64,000 nucleotides of DNA from Pseudisothecium myosuroides (GCA_951799445.1 OX637295.1:6138001-6202000); one strand, 5' to 3'; shown: positions 35,485 through 47,707, counted from the first letter of the stretch. Numbers and translations are program-made. Notes: a model not told the origin generated them from the letters alone.

Positions 35485-38155
35485 GTGAGAGGCCGTCAAT
35501 GACCATTAAAAACAAGGAAGGATGTTGGTCATCAATTGTAGATGCAAGTTTGGCAGGTAAAATTGAACCCACAAGCTCCACATTTGTAGTCCTTGACCAA
35601 ACATCAACATTTGGATCTTCAAAATTGATTCAAAACAAGAGGAGTGATAATTTCTTGTTCTTTAGTGAAGGATGGATGTTTGAAGATTTTATCATCACTT
35701 GTTTTTATTATGAAAGATTCTTGACAATTCAATAGAATATTTGAGATGTAGTTAGTCATTGTTTTTCAAGAACCATATGGGCCAAATTGTATGATTGCAA
35801 AACAATGGTCAACTTTGGTAATCAAGAAGTAGTCTTTCTTTTGCCAATTTTTGTCATATGCAGAACAAAAATTGAATGAATTTTGGATGAGAAAGAACTT
35901 GAATTTGACTTCAAAGTGATTTATTATTTTAAAGGTTGATGAATGTAGAAATACATTGCTTCATAAAAATGTAAATGATAGCCATCTTGTCACTTTCTTG
36001 AAAATGAAAGAAAAATGGTTGCAAAAAATAGTATTTAGAGATGGTTTAAGTGTTTAACTCCTTAAGAATCAAGATATAATCCATATATTCAAAATAGTCA
36101 AGATGTATTATAGATTGCAACTTAGAAGAATACCTAAATGATGACTTTTTTTTTTAAAGTTTTCAAGAATGATTTATAGAACATATATATGTAGTTGGAT
36201 TTATTACTACATTTATAAATGTTTATTACTAAGATTTTTTTTTTCTTAAAATTGTTTAAAATTAATTTTAGATTGAATGATAATAATTTCCACAAGATTT
36301 GTTTGTCCTTAAGTTCAAATTTGAGGTTCTACTTATGCTAGATTTTTATTTCACTTCTTTATTTGAGTTGTTATTGGTGGGTCATTTTTTAAATTCAAAA
36401 GTTAGTTACTTTTTGAGATGAAAGATATTTGTATCCTTTGAAGTTTAGAGGACTCACACAATAAGTCTTGAAATTCACAAATGTTAACCCCTAAAGGACC
36501 AACATGCATGTTTTGGCAACATCAAAATTTTGAGCAAGTACATGTGATTAGATATTTACATATTTCAGGCTGAAATTTAAATAGAAGGTGGGGATGAGGA
36601 ATATCTTTCATATGCACTAAATTTCGTGACATTTGGATTAGGAGTCAAAGGTTATGGCCAAATATGTTATTTTTTTTGGAAATGGGCAGTCCGGGCAGAT
36701 TTAAAAAATCACTTTTTTCAAAACAAATTTTTGAAATTGGTTTTCTAGATTTATATACATGTGGAAGTCTTTAAATCATTCCATTTTGATCAATGAGTCA
36801 AAAGTTGCGAGGAGTTTTTGTTTGTGGGCAGTTATGGATTCTTTGTTCTAAAATAAACTTTGAAGTCCTTTATCATACTCAATTTTCAATATTAAAAAAA
36901 ATAAAAAATCATAAGATATAGATTGTTTATTACAACATTGCAACCATCGGGATTGGCATTTTTCAATTTCATAGCAAAATTCTTAACAATTTTGTATTTT
37001 GAATCATTCTCTACTTCTTTCTATTTACTATTTTTTTCCTATATGTTGTACAATTCCAAATGATTTGAAATTTTTTAAGCATATAACCAACTTTTTTAGG
37101 AAAAAGAATTCATAGAAGCACCACCATTTTGGACATTTTTTCACACAAATGTGGACTTGTGAAGTGCAGCTGCCCTGTTTTTTGCAGGGACAGAAAAATG
37201 ATTTCTGCCAATTCAAATGCTAATATCTTCCAATCCGCACGGTGGAAAATTTTGAATTTTTTTTCACATCTTTTAAAACTAGCATACTATAAGATCCTAT
37301 GGTTACATGTGTCCAAAAATGTTTTTTTTCTAAAATTTGGTACTTGTACTAAAAATGGCAGTTTTGGAGAATTTTTGGTGAAAACATAGTCAAGAAACTT
37401 TAGGGGTTAATTGACATTACCATTTTGAGTAGTTTAGGGTGAAATTAGAGTGAAACCTAAACATGATACACTTTGTTGCTCTAAGCAATCTTCTTGAGCT
37501 TCATCGGCTATTATCCTTTAACTCCCAAGTTTAACTGTTTTTCACATAGCTACTCCAATTATTGCCTCCTTTTATATTAGAATTAGAAATTTTCTTGAAA
37601 TTTTACCTACTATTTATCACGTCAATAGTTTTCAAACTCAACCAAAGTCTTTTTCCCATTTTCACCCATTCAGGATACGCTAACCACCAGTTCTGCCCAA
37701 TCATTGGCTCTGAGGTGTAAGCGTACAAACATGTTAGAAAACAGTTAAAAGTCCCACTAAGGGAAACTCCCTGTACTATACTCCTGTTCTGTACAGGGCC
37801 CTCACAAACTGATTGCTTATTACTTTGCCCCTCACCCTTTTATAAAGAGCAGGTAGCAATCTATTTGGTCTGGGAGGCCATTGTTTAGTCCGCTGGTTGC
37901 ACAGACTGCACATTGAAAGTTAAACTGTGGATGCACCAAGAAGATGTAACTTACTATGGCATGCTTCCATCATTCTTTCCATCTATTTAATTCTTTGTAA
38001 AATTTTGGACAAAATTTTGCCTGAAAAACGAGGGCTTGCTGAAGGGTTGGAGGCTTACCAGGAAAATTGTGCACACCAGCATCCTTGGCAGGGGCTCCAT
38101 CATCAGAGGCATCTTCAGCGCAGGAGGAGAAAGGCGGCGCTTGCTTTGTGGCCAT
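35485..38155 (-). pseudogene. MTPSL: MTPSL unit D, truncated terpene synthase
   Basis: Exon 1 (38155-38059, 97 nt; MATKQAPPFSSC...) is open and keeps the GTAAGCC donor. Two extra codons relative to A, B and E come from an upstream ATG. The intron (38058-35593) contains a TTAA element. The acceptor reads GGTCAAGG where the intact genes have GCTCAGGG, so the AG is shifted by one base. Only the first 36 codons of exon 2 remain (35592-35485); all catalytic motifs are gone, ending at a MITE. A transcript could at most make a short N-terminal peptide. The unit also lost the TATA box and carries two MITEs in its 5' flank. Confidence 0.75.
36488..37406 (+). mobile_element. TTAA-type TIR element, copy 4 (919 bp), in intron D
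   Basis: TTAA at 36484-36487 and 37407-37410; ends CCCCTAAAGGACC and AACTTTAGGGG. The left flank ACAAATG is the same site as the copy at 17282, but the right flank TTGACATTACC lies about 200 bp further along in units B and E. Confidence 0.85.
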
Positions 38156-38240
38156 GGTGCTGGAACTGCGGCCCTTTTGGAAGCCACTGGACCATTTGAG
38201 GCTTGCTCGTCTTCTCCAGGGGGAAAGTGAGACCCGGGAC

Positions 38241-38477
38241 CATTAGAAGAAATTTGGGGGCATTGGAGGGCTGTTTCAAGCCCATTCCTCATTCTGTTTT
38301 TGATGCAGCAAAAGAACGTTGGGCTGCTGTCAAAATTCAAATTACAAAAAAAAAAAAATCAAAAAATATGACGTGGCACTCTCTCAACCATATCAAATTG
38401 CGCGTGTGGCAGAGTTCCCAGGCTGGGAACGGCTTGGGAACTCATAGTCTTCTACACCCCTCAAATCTCTTCTAATG
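38241..38477. mobile_element. CATTAGAAG MITE (237 bp) 85 bp upstream of D exon 1
   Basis: CATTAGAAGAAATTTGGGGG to CCTCAAATCTCTTCTAATG with ATGACGTGGCACTC inside. Absent at this position in B. Confidence 0.8.
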
Positions 38478-38501
38478 TGTATGCAAGCTAGCTGCGGGAT
38501 A

Positions 38502-38815
38502 AGGTAGGAGGTCCATAAAGCGACCATCTAAGCGCTGAAACTGAATTTGAGGGAGGTAAAACATCTTGAAATATTTTTCAGTTAATTTTCCTTCAAAGAC
38601 AAGAGGAAATGGCATCTAACCCAAGTTGTTTCATATTTTTTGGAGCTTTGTGGAATTAGTTATGAATTTTGAAGTTGAAATGCCATAGGGCTCTAAAAGC
38701 GACCACCTCCTAGAATGTACATTGTTTGTACATTTGGGTAAATTGAAGAAAGCAAAATGTACCTCTGTGGCATGTTTGGTTCAAAATGCCCTGTTGGAGT
38801 TCGAGCCTCCTACCT
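38502..38815. mobile_element. AGGTAGGAGG MITE, copy 3 (314 bp)
   Basis: AGGTAGGAGGTCC to GAGCCTCCTACCT, flanked by TA. The empty site in B reads GGGATACGAGGGG; here it is GGGATA-[insert]-TACCAGGGG, a clean TA duplication. Confidence 0.8.
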
Positions 38816-38818
38816 TAC

Positions 38819-39335
38819 CAGGGGAGCACACACAAATTGGCTGTATGGAAATCGTCATTCTGAATTGGACCTCACCAGGAATTTGACAAAGCCTTGATTG
38901 TGTGCTCTTCTGCAATCTGGCTCATCAAAACAAAGGAGCAACTAAGCAGGTCTCTGTTTGATGAGGCCACACTGTCCCAGAAAACCACCAGGGTGGGATC
39001 TTTGCTAAGGCGACGTAACTCAAGCAAACTCTGAAATAAGTTACCCATTCCACCGACCACCTTTACCCTCATGCATTCTTTGGCCTCATTTTCTGGCAGT
39101 TAAATAGTTTTAAGAAAAATAAAGCTTTGCAACTTGCCTGTGCCTTAACTGTACATTACTGGACCATCCAAGCAGCACCAGTGAAAAACACAATGGTAGA
39201 GTGGCCCAATTCGTCTCTTTTCAGCAACCAGCCCGAGTCACCGGGACTTACAATCACCACAACAATATAGTCAAAATATAGAGATATCTGTTGAATGTAC
39301 AAAGTTTAGTTGTACGACACCTCAAATTGAACTCT
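38819..39335. repeat. 5' flank of unit D
   Basis: Matches 15380-15890 (B) and 22610-23250 (C), including the GGGTGGGATC block. At the TATA position it reads CTGTTTGATGAGGCC, so no TATA box remains. Confidence 0.6.
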
Positions 39336-39339
39336 TTAA

Positions 39340-40273
39340 CCTCTAAAGGACCGAGGCCTTTTTTCTGCCAAAAAACACTGAAAACTGTCATTTCTATAGC
39401 AAAGAGTAAAAATATTTGAAAAATGTTTTTTTTTCACATCCAACCGTAGGATCTTACACCTAACTAGTATAAGAATGTGTGGAATTTTTTTTAGAATTTT
39501 TGACCGCACAGATTGCAAGATATTTGCATTTAAAGTGAAAAAAACAAGTTTTTCAGCACATTGCGGGACTAGATTTTTTGACTTTAAACATTTTTAACTT
39601 AAAAATTTTGCACTACAGAGTTTTGAGCTTTTATTTTATATAGTGGAGAATTGAGTTGAGAGTCTAGAAAAAAAATAATATTAAAAAAAAACTTAATTAT
39701 CATTCTTAAAAAAATTGTGAATTAGATGTAGGTACAAGATAGAAGGAAAATCTAAAACATTCATATATTTTAGATGGAATTAAAATGCACTAATCCCAAT
39801 GGTGAGATTGTTCTAACAAGTAAATCAGACCATCCCAAAAAAAAAAAATTGAAAAATTTGAAAAATTGCATTCAGAAATGAATCCCAAAGTTATTTTTTT
39901 CAAGAAGATGCTTTAACTGCCTGAAAAACAAGAATGTCCATAACTTTCTCATAACATATCCAAATGAAATGAATCAAAGCTTTCCGGAAAGCCAAAAATA
40001 TAATCTATGAGAAAAAATATATTAAAAAAAAAAATTCAAATTTTTGTCCCTTTTTTTTTTGCTGCCTGAGCTGCCCCCCGAAGCCTGTTTTGAGCTTATA
40101 TGGTCATAACTTTTTTTCCGGGGCACCGATTGTGAAAAAAATTATATTCCCTTGAAGCTAATCAGTTTTTCTACCTCCAAAAAAAGTTTCAAAAAATCAG
40201 GAGAAAATTTCAGCCCGTAGGTACCTGCCCGAAAACGCATTTGTCCCCCGTAGGGACAATGGTCCTTTAGGGG
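39340..40273 (+). mobile_element. TTAA-type TIR element, copy 5 (934 bp)
   Basis: Left TTAA 39336-39339, right TCAA 40274-40277. The empty site in unit C reads CTCTTCAAAG (about 23258), so the target was T(T/C)AA. Ends CCTCTAAAGGACC / GGTCCTTTAGGGG. Confidence 0.85.
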
Positions 40274-40303
40274 TCAAAGGTCAAATTTAATTTTGTTACT
40301 TAA

Positions 40304-41237
40304 CCCCTAAAGGCCCAAGGTCTTTTTTCTGCCAAAAAACACTGAAAACTGCCATTTCTATAGCAAAAAGTAAAAAAAAATTAAAATTATTTTTTTTTCA
40401 CATCTAACCGTAGGATCTTACACCTAATTGGTATGAGAATGTGTGGAAAAAATTTCAGAATTTTTGACCGCACAGATTGCAAGATATCTGCGTTTAAAGT
40501 GGAAAAAACAAGTTTTTCAGCACATTGCGGGACCAAATTTTTTGTCTTTAAACATTTTTAACTTAAAATTTTTGCACTACGGCGTTTTGAGCTTTAAATC
40601 TTTATAGTGGAGAATTGAGTTGAGGGTCTAGGAAAAAAAAAGAAACTCAAAAAAATTTAATTTTCATCCTTAAAAAAATTGTTAAGTAGTATTAGGTATG
40701 AGATAGAAGGAAAATCTAAAATATTAATATCTCTTAGATGGAATTAAAATGCACTAATCCCAATGGTGAGATTGTTCTAGCAAGTAAACTAAACCATGCC
40801 AAAAAAAAAAATTTGAAAAATTTGAAAAATTGCATTCAGAAATGAGTCCTACAAGTTATTTTTTCAAGAAGATGCTCAAACTGCCCGAAAAACAAGAATG
40901 TCCATAACTTTCTCATAACATATCCAAATGAAATGAATCAAAGCTTTGTAGATAGGCAAAAATATAATCTATCAGAAAAAAAATATTTAAAAAAAAAATT
41001 CAAATTTTTGTCCATTTTTTTTCTGCTGCCCGAGCTGCCCGCCGTCCCTTGTTTTGAGCTTATTTGGTCATAACTTTTTTTCCCGGGCACCGATTGAGAA
41101 AAAAATTATATGCCCACAAAGCTTATCAGTTTTTCTATCTCCAAAAAAAATTTCAAAAAATCAGAACACAATTTCAGCCCGTAGGTACCTGCCCGAAAAC
41201 ACATTCGTCCCGCGAAGGGACAACGGGCTTTTAGGGG
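40304..41237 (+). mobile_element. TTAA-type TIR element, copy 6 (934 bp)
   Basis: TTAA at 40300-40303 and 41238-41241. The empty site in unit C reads GTTACTTAGTGGGG (about 23283). Same orientation as copy 5 and only 30 bp from it. Confidence 0.85.
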
Positions 41238-41241
41238 TTAA

Positions 41242-41948
41242 TGGGGTGTCTTTGAACACGAGAGTTGCACATATGAACATTTCCTGTACATCTATGCAAT
41301 TGAATTGAAAAAAATTAAACACCACAGATGTTTTCCAATCAATTATCATGTAAATTTATGAATACTAAATGAAACAATTCACCAAATACAGAGTTTTGGT
41401 TTGTTGAAACTGAAGTTTGGTATGCTTGATTGGAATTGCTTAAGAATTGAATGTTAATTATGCTGGACCTGCCAAAAATACCAATTGTATTCTATATTAG
41501 GCAAAAAAAATTGAATGGCACAATAATAGGCAATTTGTAAGATTACTGTACCCTATTGTACAGGAATGACGACACAAATCTGGAGTCTACTTATGAGAAA
41601 TACAACATACTGTGTTGCCCAAGCACAGAAGGGTGTCACTTTGTTTTCACAAACAGGCTCCATGGCTGAGTTAAGCTTAACTTCTGAACTCTCAATGAGG
41701 ATGTCATGATTTTGGATTTTTGGGTGATCAAGTACTGAAAAAAGCAAATCTTGCAATGCTCAGTTTCCAAATAAAAAGTGGAAAGAGGAGTATGGTTGTG
41801 GATTACAACAGAGCTGTTATTTCAAACATTTATCATATCTACACATAGAAAGTGCCATAGCCAGCTACTCCTAAAGACAATAAGCTTAGTCTGTACATGT
41901 ATTGCCATTGCTTTTGAGTTCAGCAGTGGCAGTGACAAGATAAAATAA
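41242..41948. repeat. 3' flank of MTPSL unit E
   Basis: Shared with 960-1480 and 23690-24500. Unlike in A and B, the 300 bp next to the stop codon (1481-1787 in A) is missing; the common block joins directly to the gene near 41930. Confidence 0.6.
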
Positions 41949-44900
41949 TTAGAGCCCTGGACCTTTGGCATGAGGAAGGATTTTCCAACTGCTGGTCATG
42001 TCTCTCAATTCTGGAAAAAATGAATCAGGATGCCGATAGCGTTTGTTCATGAAACTAAAGTAAACATTTCCAACAATGAGAGTTTTGACATCTTGCAAGT
42101 GATTTCGCAAAATGGAGTTCCAAGCTTCAACCTCCAAATCCATGATCGCATCAGCATATGTGTTCACCAAGTCAATCGCCATATGCACCGTCTGGACAAA
42201 AGGCTTCCCTTCACATTCCATCAACACGGTGATCAAATTGCGAGGGTTTTGTTCGAGGCAGCTCTCCTTGTGGTATGAGAAGACGTCATTTACAAATGCA
42301 AGATGGATGGAAGTTGCCGTGGTTACCTTTTCCAAGTATGGATTCACCCTCAGTATACTTGGAATGTAGGTATCTTTGGCAAACTCTAGCATCAAAAGAA
42401 TAAATTTTCCACCAACATTTCCAATACGCATAATTGTATATGATTCCAAGTCTTGGAAGTATAAGTTACGGCCTTGGAGAATGTCCACATGGCTAGCAAC
42501 ATTTGTGCGGTGGTGTTCCATAACATATGCAACAAAATTCCCAAACCATTCAGGGTTGGACAACTCCGACATGTCTCGTCCTGACTCCCACACTATGGTC
42601 TCAATCAAGGGAGAGAGACTGTGTGGTTGCACTTGTTGACTAAAAAGCGCATCCAGGTGGTCAAAATATTCTTGAATTTTTTCGGGGCTTCCACATGCAC
42701 TGCGGCTAATGCCGTATTGGTCTTGAAAGAACTCATCTGGAGTGTCGAAAAAGAGATCATCCAACAAGAAATGTAGTGCATAATTAATGGATAGTGCTAC
42801 AAGACGCTCAACATTGATTACTCCAGGATGCAAGTAGCTTGTTGCAGAAAGGCCTACACGACAATAGGAGTCCAAAGAAATGACATTTTGATAGCGCTTG
42901 ACATATTGGTGCAAGCATTTTTGGGCCTCATGTTCATACTTGGACAGTTGCAAAGGTGGGAGACCGTCAATGACCATAGAGAGCAAGGGCGGAAGCTGAT
43001 CATCAATTGTGGGCACAAGTTCAATTTGTGAAATTGGATCCATGAGCTCCACAATCTTGGTCCCTGAGCAAGACAAATTCAATATTTGGGTCTTCAAAAT
43101 TGACTCAATATATGAAAATAGATTAATTCCAAGTTCTTTATTGAAGAATGGAAGTTTCAAAATTTTATTGTTACTTGGTTTTATTTTGAACAACTCTTGA
43201 CAAGTCAATAGAAAATTTGACATGTAGTCAGCTTTTATTATTCAAGAACTATGGGGGACAAAATGCACAATTGCAAAAATAATTGTCTACTTTGGTGATC
43301 AAAAAGTAGTCTTTCTTTTGCCAATTTTTCTTCATATATAGAAAGAAAATTGTATGAATTTTGGATGAGAAAGGGCTCTGATATGACTAGAAAGTGATTT
43401 ACAATTTTAAAGTTTGATGAACACAAAGTTATATTACTTCATCAAGATGTAACTGATAGCCATCATCACTTGACACTTTCTCAAAAATTAAATGAATGAA
43501 AGATGGCTACATACACTAGTGTTTAGAGATGGTTATAGTTGCTTAACTCTTTAAAGGACTAGAACTCTTCTTAGTGCATGGTGCCTAGACTGGAGGTTAG
43601 GTATGCACTAAGAAAGGATAATGCATTTAGAGAGGTGTAATAATGTCCACCTAGCTGATGTCATCTCTAACTACATTACTTTTAAGAAATTGGCTTCATT
43701 TACTCTTTGCATACTTGACAATTATGTACTAAGAGAGGATGCATTAACACAAGTTTTACTATAGTACAAAATGAAACTTGAAAGAATATCTAATGATGAC
43801 TTTCTTTTTAAAGTTGCACAACATTTTTATAAAATGTATCTATACAATTGGATTTACTATTGCATTTATAAATGTTTTGCACTAAATTTTAAACCTATAA
43901 CTAATTTTTTTGTTTTAAATTAATTGTAGATTGATTAATAATAATTTCTACAAGATTCCCCCCCCCTTTAGTTCAAATGTAAACTTATGGTGATTTTTCA
44001 AGATTTGTACTTCACTTCTTTATTAAGTTGTGTTTTGTGGGGCCATTTTGTGAATTCAAAAGTGAATTACTTTTTGAGATGAAACATATTTGTACCCTTT
44101 GAAATACAAAATATTCATACAGCAAGTCTTGAAAATTTATATATTACAAATGTTAAAGAAGCAACACATGAATCTACAGAGAATTAGATGGATGAAAAAC
44201 TCAAAATGATGTATGCATGGGACATATTTTCATTCATCCATTTTTCTCTCCAAGTCCTTAAGGGGGGGCTTAAAATGACTTGTCTCATAGCACCAAGTCT
44301 CTAAAGCTCAAAACTCTATGTCAAACATGAATCCAACTTTTCAACTAAAATTGTGACAATTCAATTGACATCACGGCATGTTGAATACTTTAGAATGAAA
44401 CCTAAACATGATAAACTTTGTTGCTCTAAGCAATTCTCATGAACTTCACCGGCTATTTTCCTCCAATTCCCATGTTTCATTGTTTTTTCACATACCTCCT
44501 ACTCCAATTATTGCCTCCATTTATATTAGAATTAGAAATTTTCCTTGAATTTTTAACTGCTGTTTATCATGTCAGTAGTTTCAAAACTCAACCAAATTCT
44601 TTTTCCCATTTCCACCAGTTCACAATACGCTAACAATCAGTTCTGCCTGATCATTGGCTCTGAGGTGTAAGCATACATACACGTCCGAAACAGTTAAGAA
44701 GTTGGAGAAAGGGAAACTCCCTGCATTGTTCTGTACAGTGCCCTCGCAAACTGATTGCTTACCTTTGCACCCTTTTACAATGTGGAGGTAGACTAGCAGT
44801 CTATTTTTATTTTTATTTATTTTTAAACAAATGAAACTAGATTTCATTGCAAAGTCTATTTGGTTTGGGAGGGCACTGTTCAGCCTGCTGCTGGATGCAC

Positions 44901-45310
44901 AACAACATGCACAGACTGCATATTGAGAGTTAAACTGCAGGATGCACAGAGAAGATGTTCTTTGGCATGCATAACATTCAGTAGCATGTGTTGATGTTGC
45001 CTTGGTTCTACAGTGATGGTGTGCCTTTACATCCTCCACCTGTCTAATTCATCAATAACTACTGATGAAGCACTGTTGGGGTGTGGAATATACCACACCA
45101 TCACTGTAGAGCTACTGAATGTTATGTGCTTCCATTGTTCTTTCCATCTAATTCTACGTAGAATTTTGGGCAGAATTTTGCCTGAAAAACAAGGACTGGC
45201 TGAATGGTTGGAGGCTTACCAGTGAAACTGCACACACCAGCATCCTTGGCAGGGACTTGAACATCAGATGCAACTGCAGCACTGCAGAAGAGAGGCGAAG
45301 CTTGCTCCAT
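41949..45310 (-). CDS. MTPSL: Microbial terpene synthase-like protein, unit E, two exons (45310-45220, 43063-41949)
   Basis: Second intact copy, 401 residues. Exon 1 (91 nt; MEQASPLFCS...) ends G/GTAAGCC; the 2156-nt intron (45219-43064) ends TTGTCTTGCTCAG, and exon 2 joins in frame through Gly31. Motifs: DDLFFD (D132, D133, D137), NDVFSYHKE (N289, S293, E297), sensor Arg243 46 residues earlier, and R372-Y373. An in-frame ATG at 43223 would make an intronless 424-residue protein, but that N-terminus is intron sequence: in gene A it contains a stop, and it lacks the conserved exon 1. The protein is clearly homologous to A but diverged throughout, so the product may differ. Its original TATA box has been pushed away by a copia element (45387-48326). 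Confidence 0.85.
43064..45219 (-). other. Intron of MTPSL unit E
   Basis: Carries the CATAAC MITE at 44970-45126 and, at about 43575-43780, sequence absent from B and D. It is otherwise collinear with introns B and D and supplies the single-TTAA empty site near 44153. Confidence 0.65.
44970..45126. mobile_element. CATAAC MITE, intact copy (157 bp)
   Basis: CATAACATTCAGTAGC at the left and GCTACTGAATGTTATG at the right, in opposite orientation to the 22939 copy. Unit B shows the empty site GGCATGCTTCC. Confidence 0.8.
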
Positions 45311-45622
45311 GATCAAGCAATGGACTGTTAACTCAGAGGAAGTTTGCCTTGTGTGCACTCCTGCTACCGGACTAGCTCATAAAAAATGTTGAGAATAGAA
45401 AACAAAACAACAAAAGGTTGCAAAACCAAAGTATGGAAGAAGAAGAAGAAGAAAGAAGTGTCTATTCAAGGGAGGTATGAAACATATATAAGGAGAGAAA
45501 GTGAGTAGTCCTCCTCTACTATTGGTCCAAGGGATTCTCATCTAATCCCTAGTTGCTTTTATAACTATAATAAACTAAAATTAACTGCAGTGGAGAATAT
45601 ATTAAAATAATGTATTTTTTAA

Positions 45623-46551
45623 TGCTTAAAGTTTTTTTACTATGTTTTCACCAAAACGCTCCAAAATTGCCATTTCTAGTACAAGTACCAAATTTTAAGA
45701 AAAAAATAGTTCTGGATACATATAACCATAGGATGTTGTAGTACTCTGGTTTGAAAAGATGTCAAATTTTTTTGGAGTTTTCCACTGTTTGAATTGCAAG
45801 ATATTAGCATTTGAAGTGGCAAAAATTCTTTTTTGGGCCTTGCAAAAAATAGGGCAGCTACACTTCACAAGGTCACTTTTGTATGAAAAAATGTTCATGT
45901 CAATGGTGCGTCTTTGGATTCATTCTTCAAGCCAAGTTGGCTACATGCTTGAAAAGTTTCAGATCATTTGGAATTATACAACATACAGGAAAAAATGGTA
46001 AGTAGAAAGAAGTAGAGAACGATTCAAAATACTAAATTGTTAAGAATTTAGATATGGAATTGAAAAATGCCAATTCCAATGATTGTAATATTGTAATAAA
46101 CAATCTACATCTTATGATTTTAGTTTATTTCCAAAAAATATTGAAAATTGAGTTAAATAAACGCCTTTAAAGTTTATTTTTGAGTAGAAAATCCATAATT
46201 GCTTGCAAACTAAAACCGCTCATAACTTTCATCTCATTGATCAAAATGGAATGATTCAAAGCTTTTCACATATATATATAAATCTAAAAAAAAAAATTCA
46301 AATTTTTGTTTCTAAAGAAAGTGATTTTTTTTATCTGCCCAGACTACCCGGCCAAGGAAAAAAACTACAGATCATTCAATAACTTTTAAACTATGTAGTC
46401 AAAAGTTATGAAAGTTATTGGGCCTTAAAGAAAAACCTCATCTCCATGTTGTAAAATTTTTAAAAATGTTGTGAAATTTTATTTTATTTTATTCGTAGTG
46501 AGTTGCTCAAAATCACTATGTTGCCAAAAACGAAGCTTCATCCTTCAGGGG
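45623..46551 (-). mobile_element. TTAA-type TIR element, copy 7 (929 bp), inside a copia LTR
   Basis: TTAA at 45619-45622 and 46552-46555; inserted in the terminal TTAACA of the left LTR. The sister LTR at 48321-48326 has a single TTAACA. Left end degenerate (TGCTTAAAG), right end TCCTTCAGGGG. Confidence 0.8.
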
Positions 46552-46986
46552 TTAACACTCCAAACCTCCTTGTTCGACATTATATATATATAATTCTATG
46601 CAATTTCATATATGGTATTTTTTTATAATCTTGTAAGATATACGGTTGCTGCCTCATTAAAACCTTGTCTAGAAAAACTTTGATTATGGTCAAGGACAAA
46701 AGCAAGATGAAGGAATAAGAGTATAACACGTTTATCAATCCATTTGCATGGTAAAAAAAAGTGGAAAAAAATCCATAAAGAATAGCAAAGGTTCCTACAA
46801 TTTTCATTAAAAAAATCTATTTGAATCTCTTGTTTTAAAGTATTAAGTCATTGCATTCTAATGCCATGAATAAGTCGACGATTTATACAAAATGGAAGAG
46901 CCTTGGTGAAGAGATCACCAAGATTATTTGTTGATATAACTTTCTTGATTTCAAGTGTTTGCTAGTAGAAAGATAGTCAAAATTAA

Positions 46987-47327
46987 CCTCTAAAGGAAAA
47001 AGCTGCGTTTTTTGGCAACATAGCGATGTTGGGCAGCTCATTACAAATGGAGTTTTTATTTTTTATTTTTAAATTTCACACAACATGTGCCCAAGGAGTA
47101 GCTTTAAGGCCAAACAATTTTCATAAGTTCTGACTATATGGTTAAAAAGTTATTGCATAATATATAATTTTCATTCAACTTTGGGCAGCTCGGGCAGCTC
47201 AGAAAAGTTCTTTAAAAATTACTTTTTAAAAAAATAAAAATTTGAAATTGGTTCTTTAGATTTATATATACGTGGAAAACTTTGAATCATTCAATTTCGA
47301 TTAATGAGATGAAAGTTACAAGGAGTT
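46987..47327 (+). mobile_element. TTAA-type TIR element, copy 8, truncated
   Basis: TTAA 46983-46986 then CCTCTAAAGGAAAAAGC; collinear with 17282-17625, then stops near GTTACAAGGAGTT. Confidence 0.7.
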
Positions 47328-47414
47328 GGGCAGTAAGGCGCCAACAAGCAAGGAGGGGGAGAAGGAAGGGGAGGAGACAGAGCTCGGGGGAAGAGAGATA
47401 TGGTAGAGGGGCTA

Positions 47415-47707
47415 AGGTAGGAGGCTGTAAAAGTGACCTGTTTCTAAAAGCGATCTGGTAGATTTTGCCTCTAACATGTATCAGAAGTGTACATTTCAGG
47501 AGGGGGTTGCTTTTAAAAACCACTGTGTTTTCAACTTCAAAAATTCATAACTAATTCCATGAATGTCCAAAAAATATGAAACGACTTGGATTAGATGCCA
47601 ATTCCATTTTTCTTACCACGAAAATTTACTGAAAATTGTTTTAAGGATTTTAGCTTCCCCAAAATGCAAATCAGTTGTTAAAGGGTCGCTTTTACAGCCC
47701 CCTACCT
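47415..47707. mobile_element. AGGTAGGAGG MITE, copy 4 (293 bp)
   Basis: AGGTAGGAGGCTGTAAAAG to TTTTACAGCCCCCTACCT, flanked by TA, inside the copia remnant. Confidence 0.75.

Noticed and set aside
43064..43223. N-terminal extension of terpene synthase E (ATG at 43223)
   Set aside because: Open by chance in E only; equivalent sequence has a stop in A, diverges in B, and lies in the intron.
45425..45460. GAA microsatellite as a regulatory element
   Set aside because: Short, inside the copia LTR and paralleled in the other LTR; nothing beyond simple repeat.
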